Positions 11,301 to 38,986 of a stretch of 46,215 bases of DNA are shown here, piece after piece. The stretch spans positions 1-46,215 of the forward strand of contig NZ_JAMOLN010000057.1 of assembly GCF_024448165.1 (NCBI RefSeq), read 5' to 3'. Made by a program: the position numbers and the translations under genes. The DNA is from Streptomyces longispororuber (lineage in GTDB: Bacteria > Actinomycetota > Actinomycetes > Streptomycetales > Streptomycetaceae). The notes beneath the pieces were generated by a model. That model worked only from the letters and a program-made list of their open reading frames with translations. It did not search any database and had not been told where the DNA came from. How positions within the stretch are numbered: the stretch's first letter is position 1; the number at the start of each line of letters is the position of its first letter.

Positions 11301-11305
11301 GCTGA
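2..11305 (+). CDS. Modular type I polyketide synthase pks1, 5' partial (modules A-C)
   Basis: At least 3,767 residues remain; the reading frame is open from the first bases, so the true start lies upstream. It extends an ACP-bound polyketide by two complete modules after finishing module A. Domain order is decayed DH, KR, ACP (A); KS, AT, decayed DH, ACP (B); KS, AT, KR, ACP (C); C-terminal docking tail. Catalytic residues seen are KS Cys984 and Cys2307, AT Ser1453 and Ser2760, and phosphopantetheine Ser735, Ser2076 and Ser3640 (residue numbers within the window). The reductive domains are unusually degraded: module B has no KR at all, and the module C KR has lost its Tyr. The predicted output is therefore hydroxyl, ketone, ketone. 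The TGA stop at 11303-11305 is followed 32 bp later by the pks2 start, so the two are almost certainly cotranscribed. Identity as a PKS is certain; the product is unknown. Confidence 0.98.
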   Translation: MVGLPDSGGVMATSRWSLRSHPWLADHVVADAVVVPNAALVELAIRLGDLTAAPRLDELTVETPVVLPLRGSRAVQVAVGGPDDRGRRTVEVYSRAADAPLDAEWTRHAHGVLAPAADRGTPVDPEPGSDSGTDVALDGAASRDAGRYGVHPSLLDAAVRTVVPGGMLPSVWHGVSLLASGADTVRVHRGEPSDDGTEAFLLADATGRPVMTVEGVRGTPFVPEQAGIVGALPYDSLFRVDWTEVPLPAVDGAGSLDALGVVSVASGEDVAAAAAAAVAGEGAPNVLLYEARTGPGAGDTRAAVGAALTVLQAWLAEPGLESARLAVVTGDRDGLDAAAVWGLVRSAQSEHPGRIVLVDLDDASRSVLPAVLQSEEPQLRVRAGVAEVPRLVRVRGTSPAPGTAGTAGTAPARPLDTEGTVLITGGTGTLGALTARHLVTAHGVRHLVLAGRRGGAEELRDELTALGASVTVTACDAADRDQLAALLRAIPAEHPLTAVVHTAGVLDDGVLTELTAERVDTVLRPKTDAALHLHELTRDLDLAAFVLFSSAAGVLGNPGQANYAAANASLDALARQRHRLGLPAVSLAWGYWSTVSAMTEHLGAADLRRNQRIGMTGLTAAEGMALLDAALSTHQGVDGTLVAAKLDVTALRATAADGPVPALLRGLAPTARPVARAVTSSGPAGVGERLAALSGDEQTEALVDLVRTHVAEVLGHGSATAVRADRTFKDAGFDSLTAVELRNRLVAATGLTLSPAVVFDYPKPVLLAGHLRTKLFGDTSLSTSLSTSPSTSSRTEAAAPDADAAGVVGTEDEPIAIVAMSCRFPAGVDSPEDLWRVVADGVDAVTEFPDDRGWDTDRVFDPDPDHAGTTYVRHGAFLDDAAGFDAAFFGISPNEALAMDPQQRLLLETSWEAFERAGIDPTTLAGQDVGVFAGVNSHDYSVRLHQASGVEGFRLTGSSGSVTSGRIAYHLGLEGPALTVDTACSSSLVALHLAAQALNRGECTMALAGGVMVMGSVETFVEFSRQRGLAPDGRCKAFADGADGTGWSEGAGLLLVEKLSDARRRGHQVLAVVRGSAVNQDGASNGLTAPNGPSQQRVIRKALAHSGLSTADVDAVEAHGTGTVLGDPIEAEALLATYGQGRDRREPLWLGSVKSNIGHTQGAAGVAGVIKMVMAMRHGVLPRTLHVDRPSTSIDWSSGAVELLTEARGWPRGTRPRRAAVSSFGIGGTNAHVILEEAPEVSEVSEVADASVPAAPHPATGTPVLVPLSAKTAVALRGQAERLSGFLDERPGARLDDVAHALATARARLDHRAVVVATDAARLRTGLTDLAAGTANSAVVTGTPAHGTPADGKLAVLFTGQGSQWAGMGRGLADAFPVFADAFDAACAALDTELAGHAEHPLRDVVFAAPGTPEAALLDRTLYTQTGLFALETALFRLFESWGVRPDLLAGHSIGELTAAHVSGVLDLDQAARLVAARGRLMQALPEGGAMVAVQATEADVAALLGRSGGAGGAGGEVCVAAVNGPDALVLSGTEDAVLAVAAELAGRGHKTRRLTVSHAFHSPLLEPMLDEFRTVAEGLTYRPGRIPVVSTLTGEPAGDGQLSTPGYWVDQVRHAVRFGDAVAALGDQGATTYLELGPGGVLAALALAAPGVREQDCVATLRKDGTEPADVMTALAQLHVRGTALDWPAVLGHRTTTATTTTAATTAATATVTATELPTYAFQHQRYWVDTDTAVAGGAEALGAVSAGHPLLGTVVEVPGDGGVVLTGRLTPRSRGLFTATGRVPAAALLEMLVRAGDEVGCGGVEQVAVEAPLTVPAHGRTEIRVAVDAPGPDGRRRASVHGRASDEAHGADRPWTCHARALLVPGMPQPAFDLRTWPPTTGPATDPTLDADGRTLAEVALPDELADEAAEFTLHPVLLDSALRTLITASGGDEPRDLSACAALTVYAQGAAALRVRVTPVDDGRRHLVELADHAGEPVAVLGPLSLDAVHGETAGTQQGTTAPTPAPARRVVGRGDGTSGAFAARLTGRPVAEQLAVVMDLIRESVAAVLGHREGDGFEFDAAQPFKSFGFDSLGGVKLRNRLHDFTGVDLPATLVFDYPTPDGLAHHLWAELLGVEPEVPGADPAVAASDEPIAIVAMSTRLPGGADSPEELWNLVMEGRDAISGFPVDRDWDLDALYDPDPDHAGTSYTRQGGFLHEAAQFDATLFGISPREALAMDPQQRLLLETSWEALERAGVDPQSTRGSDIGVFTGIVHHDYVSRLHQVPEDVQGYLMTGTAASVASGRVSYVFGFEGPAVTVDTACSSSLVAIHLAAQSLRQGECSMALAGGATVMASPDAFLEFSRQRGLSADGRCKAFSSTADGTGWAEGVGVVVLERLSVARERGHQVLAVLRGSAVNQDGASNGLTAPNGPSQQRVIRRALAGAGLGPADVDVVEAHGTGTALGDPIEAQALIATYGKDRDPQQPLLLGSLKSNIGHAQAAAGVAGVIKMVQALRHATLPATLHVDEPTTQVDWSAGAVELLTESREWPRVDRPRRAGVSSFGASGTNAHLILEEAPAAQAPEPAVAGPDAGGVVPLVISARSTASLAGQAARLAAYVEEADPAALPRTAAALLSSRALLAERAVVVAARPEDALTGLQALARGESGSDVVTGSAGSGAPGKVVWVFPGQGSQWAGMGRELLDSSPVFADRIAECATALAPYVDWSLVDVLRGEAAPELLERVDVVQPASFAVNVALAAVWASLGVRPDAVLGHSQGEIAAACVSGALSLEDAARVVALRSRTIAADLAGRGGMASVALSENDAVDRLARWADRVEVAAVNSPDSVVVAGDAEALDEALAALTADGVRVRRVAVDYASHSRHVEDIESTLAETLSGIEAQAPVIPFYSTVTGSWVEDAGVLNGGYWYGNLRGQVKFGPAVADLIGQGHGTFIEVSAHPVLVQPITETAFDTEADLVVTGSLRRDDGGLRRLLASAAELFVRGVPVDWTATLPAATTAGPTAPRAVDLPTYAFDRRRYWLQEAQATGDPGETAAESADGDFWQAVEQADVDSLSALLETASDDERTALGALVPVLAQWRGKRREQSSVEKLRYHVTWQPLARESAGVPGGRWLVVVPSERPADTGTGIDALLDELAAQGLGMVRVEVAEQDRTRERLVERLGGVLAEHDVTGVLSLLALDERTAGGPQNPLAVTASTLALVQALADTNVTQPLWCLTRGAVNIGINDTLTSPAQAALWGLGRAVALERLDRWGGLVDLPASTDARTARHLLGVLNGADGEDQLAVRRSGVYGRRLVRKPLPEATSADGRWQPRGTVLVTGGAEGLGRHVSLWLAQAGADRLVITTTAHAPDDAVAALRAELAESAPATGPGPLPTVEACPDTDREAIARLAAHPDHPLTAVVHAADITRTGSVDDTGPADLAEVFAAKVDNALWLDGQFEDTPLDAFVVFSSIAGVWGGGGQGPSGAANAVLDALVEWRRARGLRATALAWGALDQIGVGMDEAALAQLRRRGVLPMAPRPAVTAMVQAVRGNEKFVAVADMDWAAFVPAFTSVRSSPLLADLPEAKAVLQAAQADSENSSDAAATLADSLRAVSDTEQNRILLRLVRSHASTVLGHGGAEGIGPRQAFQEVGFDSLAAVNLRNSLHKATGLRLPATLIFDYPTPEALVGHLRAELLREDAEDGPDAREDDLRRVLASVPFARFKDAGVLDALLGLADTDGEGDGPTGADGTGDGADGAAGDEDLIDELDVAGLVQRALGKTS
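2335..2382 (+). repeat. Tandem 12-bp repeat in the ACP-A to KS-B linker
   Basis: Four copies of a TACGTCGCTGAG-type unit (two exact, two diverged) encode a Ser/Thr-rich stretch (STSLSTSPSTSS) between the two modules. It is probably a flexible linker grown by replication slippage. Confidence 0.85.
3719..3745 (+). repeat. 9-bp tandem repeat after KS-B
   Basis: Three copies of GAAGTC(T/G)CC encode EVSEVSEVA in the KS-AT linker; the first two copies are exact. Confidence 0.8.
5087..5149 (+). repeat. Low-complexity Thr/Ala linker after AT-B
   Basis: Twenty-one codons, almost all ACC/ACT/ACG or GCG/GCC, encode a Thr/Ala run between the AT and the conserved LPTYAF segment. Imperfect ACCGCGACC units suggest slippage. 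Confidence 0.8.
5247..5975 (+). other. Decayed dehydratase domain, module B
   Basis: It is recognisable from its opening HPLLG, from VRAGDE, from AEVALPDEL and from HPVLLDSALR (5750-5779). The segment that should read SHPWLADH has become SRGLFTAT (5324-5347), so the catalytic His is replaced, apparently by Thr at 5345-5347, and about five residues around HxxxGxxxxP are deleted. The YGPxFQG segment is also absent, and Arg replaces Gln/His after the second catalytic Asp (5765-5767). This DH has decayed further than that of module A and would have no substrate anyway, since the module lacks a KR. Confidence 0.87.
6401..11050 (+). other. PKS module C: KS - AT(methylmalonyl) - broken KR - ACP
   Basis: KS about 6401-7680 (Cys 6920-6922). 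AT about 8000-8890 with GHSQG (Ser 8279-8281) and YASH (8582-8593): methylmalonyl type. No DH. KR structural part about 9265-9945, catalytic part about 9950-10680. Its nucleotide loop is TGGAEGLG (9968-9991), and it has no LDD. The position of the catalytic Tyr holds Ser (10406-10408; GGQGPSGAANA compared with the usual GGQGAYAAGNA). ACP about 10800-11050 (Ser 10919-10921). Expected outcome: a methyl branch with an unreduced beta-ketone. The domain could still epimerise the methyl centre, as some non-reducing C-type KRs do. Confidence 0.92.
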
Positions 11306-11326
11306 CCGTGATGGTGAACGAACCGT

Positions 11327-11331
11327 GGAGG
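11327..11331 (+). promoter_or_regulatory. Ribosome-binding site of pks2
   Basis: GGAGG, 6 nt before ATG 11338. It decides the start against the in-frame GTG 11308 and ATG 11311. Confidence 0.75.
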
Positions 11332-11337
11332 ATGGTT

Positions 11338-22293
<10,956 letters not shown>

Positions 22294-22314
22294 CTCCACG
22301 ACACCGGAAAGATT

Positions 22315-22319
22315 GGGGA
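22315..22319 (+). promoter_or_regulatory. Ribosome-binding site of pks3
   Basis: GGGGA, 6 nt before GTG 22326, in the 32 bp gap after pks2. Confidence 0.65.
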
Positions 22320-22325
22320 ACTCAA

Positions 22326-33221
<10,896 letters not shown>

Positions 33222-33226
33222 GCCGC

Positions 33227-33274
33227 GTCCGTGCGGGTGGGCGGGCCGACCGTGGCTCGCCCGCCCGCACGGAC
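33227..33274 (+). terminator. Strong hairpin after pks3, possible terminator or processing site
   Basis: Two 17-nt arms (33227-33243 and 33258-33274) are complementary at 16 positions plus one G-U wobble, around a 14-nt loop. The stem begins 5 nt after the pks3 stop and is very G+C rich. No T-run follows, which is common for Streptomyces terminators, so it may stop transcription, attenuate it, or protect the mRNA end. A second small hairpin (CCGCAC 33312-33317 with GTGCGG 33323-33328) follows. I see no clear -10/-35 promoter in the rest of the gap up to 33363. Confidence 0.6.
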
Positions 33275-33363
33275 CCACGCACGCACGACTTCGCACCACC
33301 CCTGTACGACCCCGCACGGACGGTGCGGACACCCATTCACGGCAATCGCACGCATCCACTCCT

Positions 33364-33368
33364 GGGGG
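33364..33368 (+). promoter_or_regulatory. Ribosome-binding site of pks4
   Basis: GGGGG, 9 nt before GTG 33378. It supports this start over upstream in-frame GTG codons such as 33231. Confidence 0.6.
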
Positions 33369-33377
33369 TTGAATCCA

Positions 33378-36300
33378 GTGGCCGACGAGGCAGAACTCCG
33401 CGACTATCTCAAGAGGGCCATCGCCGACGCCCGCACCGCCCGCAGGCGGCTGCGCGAGGTCCAGGACCAGGCGCGCGAGCCGATCGCCGTCGTCGCGATG
33501 GCGTGCCGGTACCCGGGCGGCGTGGCCTCGCCCGAGGACCTGTGGCGACTGGTCGCCGACGGCGGCGACGCCGTCGACGCCTTCCCGGAGGACCGCGGCT
33601 GGGACCTGGAGGCCCTGTTCGACGCCGACCCGGACCAGGCCGGCACCTCGTACGTCACGCAGGGCGGATTCCTGCGCGGCGCCGGCGAGTTCGACGCCGG
33701 GTTCTTCGGGATCTCGCCGCGCGAGGCGATGGCGATGGACCCGCAGCAGCGGCTCCTCCTGGAGACCTCCTGGGAGGCACTGGAGCGCGCGGGCATCGAC
33801 CCGGTCTCCCTCAAGGGCACCGACGTGGGCGTCTTCTCCGGTCTCTCCGGCCAGGGCTACGGCGCCGGCGCCGGGGTGGTCACCCCGGAGTCCGAGGGCT
33901 TCGCGGGCACCGGCGCCTCGACCAGCGTCGCCTCGGGCCGCGTCTCGTACGTCCTCGGCCTCGAAGGCCCGGCGGTCTCCCTGGACACGGCGTGCTCGTC
34001 GTCCCTGGTGGCCATCCACCTGGCCGCGCAGGCGCTGCGGCAGGGCGAGTGCTCCATGGCGCTCGCGGGCGGCGCGATGGTGATGTCGACGCCCGGCAAC
34101 TTCGTGGCGTTCTCGCGCCAGCGCGGCCTCGCCGCCGACGGCCGCTGCAAGGCGTTCGCGGACGGCGCCGACGGCATGGGCCTCGCCGAAGGCGTCGGCG
34201 TCATCCTCCTGGAACGCCTTTCCGCGGCGCGCGAACGAGGCCACAAGGTGCTTGCGGTCCTGCGCGGCAGCGCGGTGAACCAGGACGGCGCGTCCAATGG
34301 TCTGACGGCGCCGAACGGGCCTTCGCAGCAGCGCGTCATCCGCAAGGCGCTGGCGAACGCGGGCCTCTCGCCCGCCGACGTCGACGTCGTCGAGGCGCAC
34401 GGCACCGGCACGGCCCTGGGCGACCCGATCGAGGCGCAGGCGCTCATCGCGACGTACGGCAAGGACCGTGACCCCCAACAGCCTCTGTGGCTCGGCTCGT
34501 TGAAGTCGAACATCGGTCACACCCAGGCCGCCGCGGGCGTCGGCAGCGTCATCAAGATGGTCGAGGTGCTGCGGCACGGCACGATGCCGGCCACGCTGCA
34601 CGTGGACGTCCCCACGACCGAGGTCGACTGGTCGGCGGGCGCCGTCGAGCTGCTGACCGAGGCCCGGGACTGGCCGCGCGCGGGCCGCCCGCGCCGGGCC
34701 GGTGTCTCCTCGTTCGGCGTGAGCGGCACGAACGCCCACCTGATCCTGGAGGAGGCACCGGACGAAGAGGCGCCGGAGCCCGCCGCGGACCGGGGCGGCA
34801 TGGTGCCGCTCGTGGTGTCCGCGCACAACGCCGCCTCGCTCACGGGCCAGGCCGAGCGGCTCGCGGCCTTCACCGAGGGCGCCGACGGGGTGTCCCTGCC
34901 GGACGTCGCGGGCGTCCTGGCGAAGGGCCGCGCGGTCCTCGCCGAACGCGCGGTGGTCGTCGCCGACTCGCAGGAGGAGGCCCTCACCGCCTTCCGCGCG
35001 CTGGCCCGCGGCGAGAGCGGCGCCAACCTGGTCTCCGGAAGCGTCGGTTCGGCCGGCCCCGGCAAGGTCGTCGGCGTGTTCCCCGGGCAGGGGTCCCAAT
35101 GGGTTGGCATGGGACGGGAGTTGCTCGATTCGTCGCCGGTGTTCGCGGAGCGGATCGCCGAGTGCGCGACCGCGCTGGCCCCCTACGTCGACTGGTCCCT
35201 GGTGGACGTGCTGCGCGGGGAGGCGGCTCCCGAGCTGCTGGAGCGCGTGGACGTCGTCCAGCCCGCGAGCTTCGCCGTGATGGTGGGCCTTGCCGCGGTC
35301 TGGGCGTCCGCGGGTGTCGAGTTCGACGCGGTGCTGGGCCACTCGCAGGGTGAGATCGCCGCGGCGTGCGTGTCCGGTGCGCTGTCGTTGGAGGACGCGG
35401 CCCGCGTGGTGGCGTTGCGCAGCCAGGCGATCGGTGAGCGGTTGGCCGGTCGCGGCGGTATGGCGTCGGTCGCGCTGAGCGAGGGCGAGGCGGTCGGCCG
35501 TCTCGCACGCTGGGCGGACCGGGTGGAGGTCGCGGCGGTCAACGGCCCGAGCTCCGTGGTCGTCGCGGGTGACGCCGAGGCACTGGACGAGGCGCTCGCC
35601 TCTCTGACGGCGGACGGTATTCGCGTACGCCGCGTGGCGGTGGACTACGCCTCCCACACCCGCCACGTCGAGGACATCGAGGCCACTCTCGCCGAGACCC
35701 TGTCCGGCATCGAGGCCCAAGCCCCCACCACCCCCTTCTACTCCACCGTCACCAGCGGCTGGATCGAGGACGCAGGCGTCCTCAACGGCGGCTACTGGTA
35801 CGGGAATCTGCGCGGCCAGGTGAAGTTCGGCCCGGCCGTCGCCGACCTGGTCGACCAGGGCCACCGCACCTTCATCGAGATCAGCGCCCACCCGGTGCTG
35901 GTCCAGCCGGTCACCGAGATCCTCGACGAGAGCGGCACGGAAACGGTCGTGACCGGCTCGCTGCGCCGCGACGACGGTGGCCTGCGCCGGCTGCTCGCCT
36001 CGATGGCCGAGGTGTTCGTGCGCGGCGTCCCCGTCGACTGGACCGGGACCCTGCCCGCCGGAACCACGACCGTCGGCGTCGACCTCCCCACGTACGCCTT
36101 CGACCACCAGCACTACTGGCTCCAGGGCACCGCGACCGACGGAGACGCGGCCTCGCTCGGGCTCGCCGGGACCGATCACCCGCTGCTCGGCGCGCTGGTC
36201 CGCCTGCCGCAGTCCGGCGGCCTGGTGTTCACCTCGCGGCTGTCGCTCAAGTCGCATCCCTGGCTCGCCGACCACACCATCGGCGGCCTGCCGCTCCTGC

Positions 36301-38936
36301 CGGGCACCGGCCTGGTCGAACTGGCCGTGCGCGCCGGTGACGAGGCCGGGTGCAGCGTCCTGGAGGAACTCGTGATCGAGGCGCCGCTCGTGGTGCCGGA
36401 GCAGGGCGGCGTGCGGCTGCAGGTCGCCGTCGGCGCCCCCGGCGAGCACGGTACGCGCACCGTCGAGGTCTTCTCCCAGCGCGAGGACGCGGGCGAGGAG
36501 CAGCCGTGGACCCGGCACGCCACCGCCACGCTCGCCGCCACGGCCCCGAACCCGCCCACCGACTTCGACTTCGCCGCCTGGCCGCCGCCCGGCGCCGAGC
36601 CGGCCGAGGTCGACGGCTTCTACGACGAGCTGCGCGCACGCGGCGTCGGCTACGGCCCTTCCTTCCAGGGCGTACGCGCGGTGTGGCGGCGCGGCGACGA
36701 GGTCTTCGCCGAGGTCGTCCTGCCCGACGAACAGCGCAAGGAGGCCGAGCGGTTCGGCATCCACCCCGCCCTCCTCGACGCGGCGCTGCAGACCGGTTCG
36801 TTCCGGGCCGTGAGCGATGCCGCGGCGGACGGCGAGGCCGGACGGCCGCTGCTCGCGTTCTCCTGGAACGGTCTGGTCCTGCACGCCTCGGGCGCCTCCG
36901 CGCTGCGGGTGCGGGTCGCGCCGAGCGGTCAGGACGCCCTGTCGGTCGACGCGGCGGACGAGACGGGCTCGCTGGTCGTCACGATGGACTCGCTGGTGTC
37001 GCGGGCGGTGTCCGCGGAGCAGTTGGAGACCGCGGCGGACTCGGCTGCCACCGACTCGCTGTTCCGCGTGGAGTGGACCGAACTGCCGCAGGCCCAGGGT
37101 GTGTCGGATGCCCCGGTGTGGGTGCCGGTGGCCACCGCGGGCGACGTCGCGGCGTCGGCCGCCGAGGTACCGGCGGTCGCCGTCGTGGACGCCGTCGGCG
37201 GGGACGGCGCGAGCGCCGTGCTCGACCTGTCCGCACGGGTGCTGGGCGTCGTCCAGGCCTGGCTCGACGCGGACGGCCCGGCGGAATCGCGGCTCGTCGT
37301 CGTGACCCGGGGCGCGGTGCCCGCGGGCGACGGCACGGTGACCGATCCGGCCGGTTCGGCGGTGTGGGGTCTCGTCCGCGCCGCGCAGGCCGAGAACCCG
37401 GACCGCATCGTCCTGCTCGACACCGACACCGATACCGGTGATGAAGGTGGCGTCGACGGGGTTCTGGGCGCGGCCCTCGCCACCGGTGAACCGCAGCTCG
37501 CGGCCCGCGGCACGACCCTCTCCGTGCCCCGGCTCACCCGGGTCACCCCCGCCCCGACTCCTCAACTCGCCGACGACGGCGCGGCGTTCGGGAAGCCCTT
37601 CAAGGCGGACGGCACCGTCCTCGTCTCGGGCGGCGGCTCGCTCGGCGAGCTCATCGCCCGGCACCTCGTCGTCGGACACGGCGTGCGCCACCTCGTGCTG
37701 GCCAGCCGCCGCGGACCTGACGCCGACGGCGTGCAGGACCTGGTCGCCGAGCTGACCGGACACGGCGCGACGGTCTCCGTCGTGGCCTGCGACGTCTCCG
37801 ACCGTGACCAGGTGCGGTCCCTGCTCGCCTCGGTTCCGGAGGCGCACCCGCTGACCGCTCTGGTGCACACGGCCGGAGTGTTCGAGGCGGGGCTCATCGG
37901 CACCCTCACCCCGGAGCGGCTGGCCCGGGTCTTCGCGCCGAAGGTCGACGCCGTGCGCCACTACGACGAGCTGACGCGCGGCCTCGACCTGGACGCGTTC
38001 ATCGTCTACTCCTCCGCCTCGTCCGTCTTCCTGGGCGCGGGCAGCAGCGGCTACGGCGCCGCCAACGCCTTCCTGGACGGCCTGATGGCCAAGCGCCGCG
38101 CCGCCGGACTGCCCGGTCTGTCCCTGTCCTGGGGCACGTGGGCGTACGCCACCAACATGACGAGCCACCTCAGCAGCGACGACCAGGTGAGCATGAGCCG
38201 CCGTACGAGCCGTGACGGCGTCGTCGCCCTCGAACCCGGCGAGGGCATGGAGCTGTTCGACGCGGCCGTCGGGTCCGCGGAGTCGCTGCTCGTGCCGGTC
38301 AAGCTGGACCTGCGGGCGGTGCGCGCCGACGCGTCGGCCGGCGGCACGGTGCCGCCGCTGCTGCGCACCCTCGTACCGGCCGGCCGGCAGCAGGCCCGCG
38401 CGGCCGGCGCGCAGGACGGCGGTCTGCTGCGCAGGCTGTCCGGGCTCGCCGACGACGAGCAGGAGGCGCTGCTGCTCGACCTGGTGCGCACCCAGGCCGC
38501 GGTCGTGCTCGGGCACAGCGGTCCGGAGAGCGTCCGCCCGGACACCGCGTTCAAGGACGTCGGCTTCGACTCGCTCACGTCGGTGGAGCTGCGCAACCGG
38601 CTGCGCGAGGCGACCGGCCTCAAACTGCCCGCGACGCTCGTCTTCGACCAGCCGACCCCGGTCGTGCTCACCCGCTACCTGCGCGGTGAACTCGGCATCG
38701 GCGACGACGTGCTGGCCCGCGTCACCGGAAAGATAGAAGACGTCGAGTCGCTGATTGCTTCCGTGAGCCTCGACGAATCCATGAGCGCGACTATCGCGCT
38801 CCGTCTTCAGGGCCTGGTGGCCCGTTGTAATGGGGTCGTCGAGCAGGCGGGCGTCTCCACCGTGGCCGAGAAGCTGGAATCCGCGTCGGCCGACGAAGTC
38901 CTCGACTTCATCCATGAGGAACTCGGGCTCGTGTGA
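33378..38936 (+). CDS. Modular type I polyketide synthase pks4 (module H)
   Basis: A single-module PKS of 1,852 residues: docking coiled coil (residues 1-33), KS-AT-DH-KR-ACP, long C-terminal docking region. I chose GTG 33378 because GGGGG lies 9 nt upstream and the protein then opens with a typical ELRDYLKRA docking helix; the open frame runs 49 codons further upstream, but that stretch looks like untranslated leader. Active residues are KS Cys206, AT Ser656 (GHSQG, YASH: methylmalonyl), DH His966 and Asp1134, KR Tyr1559 and ACP Ser1732. It should add a fifth CH=C(CH3) unit. The KR has FEA in place of LDD and a shortened glycine loop. The last 206 bp have about 62 % G+C by hand count, clearly below the body of the gene. 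It is set off from pks3 by a 156 bp gap with a hairpin, so its expression may be partly separate. Confidence 0.97.
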   Translation: MADEAELRDYLKRAIADARTARRRLREVQDQAREPIAVVAMACRYPGGVASPEDLWRLVADGGDAVDAFPEDRGWDLEALFDADPDQAGTSYVTQGGFLRGAGEFDAGFFGISPREAMAMDPQQRLLLETSWEALERAGIDPVSLKGTDVGVFSGLSGQGYGAGAGVVTPESEGFAGTGASTSVASGRVSYVLGLEGPAVSLDTACSSSLVAIHLAAQALRQGECSMALAGGAMVMSTPGNFVAFSRQRGLAADGRCKAFADGADGMGLAEGVGVILLERLSAARERGHKVLAVLRGSAVNQDGASNGLTAPNGPSQQRVIRKALANAGLSPADVDVVEAHGTGTALGDPIEAQALIATYGKDRDPQQPLWLGSLKSNIGHTQAAAGVGSVIKMVEVLRHGTMPATLHVDVPTTEVDWSAGAVELLTEARDWPRAGRPRRAGVSSFGVSGTNAHLILEEAPDEEAPEPAADRGGMVPLVVSAHNAASLTGQAERLAAFTEGADGVSLPDVAGVLAKGRAVLAERAVVVADSQEEALTAFRALARGESGANLVSGSVGSAGPGKVVGVFPGQGSQWVGMGRELLDSSPVFAERIAECATALAPYVDWSLVDVLRGEAAPELLERVDVVQPASFAVMVGLAAVWASAGVEFDAVLGHSQGEIAAACVSGALSLEDAARVVALRSQAIGERLAGRGGMASVALSEGEAVGRLARWADRVEVAAVNGPSSVVVAGDAEALDEALASLTADGIRVRRVAVDYASHTRHVEDIEATLAETLSGIEAQAPTTPFYSTVTSGWIEDAGVLNGGYWYGNLRGQVKFGPAVADLVDQGHRTFIEISAHPVLVQPVTEILDESGTETVVTGSLRRDDGGLRRLLASMAEVFVRGVPVDWTGTLPAGTTTVGVDLPTYAFDHQHYWLQGTATDGDAASLGLAGTDHPLLGALVRLPQSGGLVFTSRLSLKSHPWLADHTIGGLPLLPGTGLVELAVRAGDEAGCSVLEELVIEAPLVVPEQGGVRLQVAVGAPGEHGTRTVEVFSQREDAGEEQPWTRHATATLAATAPNPPTDFDFAAWPPPGAEPAEVDGFYDELRARGVGYGPSFQGVRAVWRRGDEVFAEVVLPDEQRKEAERFGIHPALLDAALQTGSFRAVSDAAADGEAGRPLLAFSWNGLVLHASGASALRVRVAPSGQDALSVDAADETGSLVVTMDSLVSRAVSAEQLETAADSAATDSLFRVEWTELPQAQGVSDAPVWVPVATAGDVAASAAEVPAVAVVDAVGGDGASAVLDLSARVLGVVQAWLDADGPAESRLVVVTRGAVPAGDGTVTDPAGSAVWGLVRAAQAENPDRIVLLDTDTDTGDEGGVDGVLGAALATGEPQLAARGTTLSVPRLTRVTPAPTPQLADDGAAFGKPFKADGTVLVSGGGSLGELIARHLVVGHGVRHLVLASRRGPDADGVQDLVAELTGHGATVSVVACDVSDRDQVRSLLASVPEAHPLTALVHTAGVFEAGLIGTLTPERLARVFAPKVDAVRHYDELTRGLDLDAFIVYSSASSVFLGAGSSGYGAANAFLDGLMAKRRAAGLPGLSLSWGTWAYATNMTSHLSSDDQVSMSRRTSRDGVVALEPGEGMELFDAAVGSAESLLVPVKLDLRAVRADASAGGTVPPLLRTLVPAGRQQARAAGAQDGGLLRRLSGLADDEQEALLLDLVRTQAAVVLGHSGPESVRPDTAFKDVGFDSLTSVELRNRLREATGLKLPATLVFDQPTPVVLTRYLRGELGIGDDVLARVTGKIEDVESLIASVSLDESMSATIALRLQGLVARCNGVVEQAGVSTVAEKLESASADEVLDFIHEELGLV
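33477..38690 (+). other. PKS module H: KS - AT(methylmalonyl) - DH - KR - ACP
   Basis: KS about 33477-34755 (Cys 33993-33995). AT about 35064-35960 (Ser 35343-35345, YASH ending 35657); its start reads KVVGVFPGQG where the other methylmalonyl ATs have KVVWVFPGQG. DH about 36153-37030 (His 36273-36275 in HTIGGLPLLP, YGPSFQG, Asp 36777-36779 with Gln). KR about 37062-38300: loop SGGGSLG from 37626, FEA (37881-37889) instead of LDD, Tyr 38052-38054 in SSGYGAAN. ACP about 38430-38690 (Ser 38571-38573). Output: CH=C(CH3), geometry uncertain. Confidence 0.95.
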
Positions 38937-38974
38937 ATCCGGTACAGGGCATCCGGCTCCATCAACATTCTCGT

Positions 38975-38978
38975 GAGG
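38975..38978 (+). promoter_or_regulatory. Ribosome-binding site of pks5
   Basis: GAGG, 8 nt before ATG 38987. Confidence 0.65.
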
Positions 38979-38986
38979 ACTGACGC

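Noticed and set aside
11308..11337. Earlier in-frame starts for pks2 (GTG 11308, ATG 11311)
   Set aside because: They sit 2-5 nt after the pks1 stop without a suitable ribosome-binding site; ATG 11338 has GGAGG at good spacing and starts a docking helix.
33231..33377. N-terminal extension of pks4 from GTG 33231
   Set aside because: It begins inside the hairpin, encodes a sequence with no docking or PKS similarity, and the GTG at 33378 has a ribosome-binding site and typical docking start.
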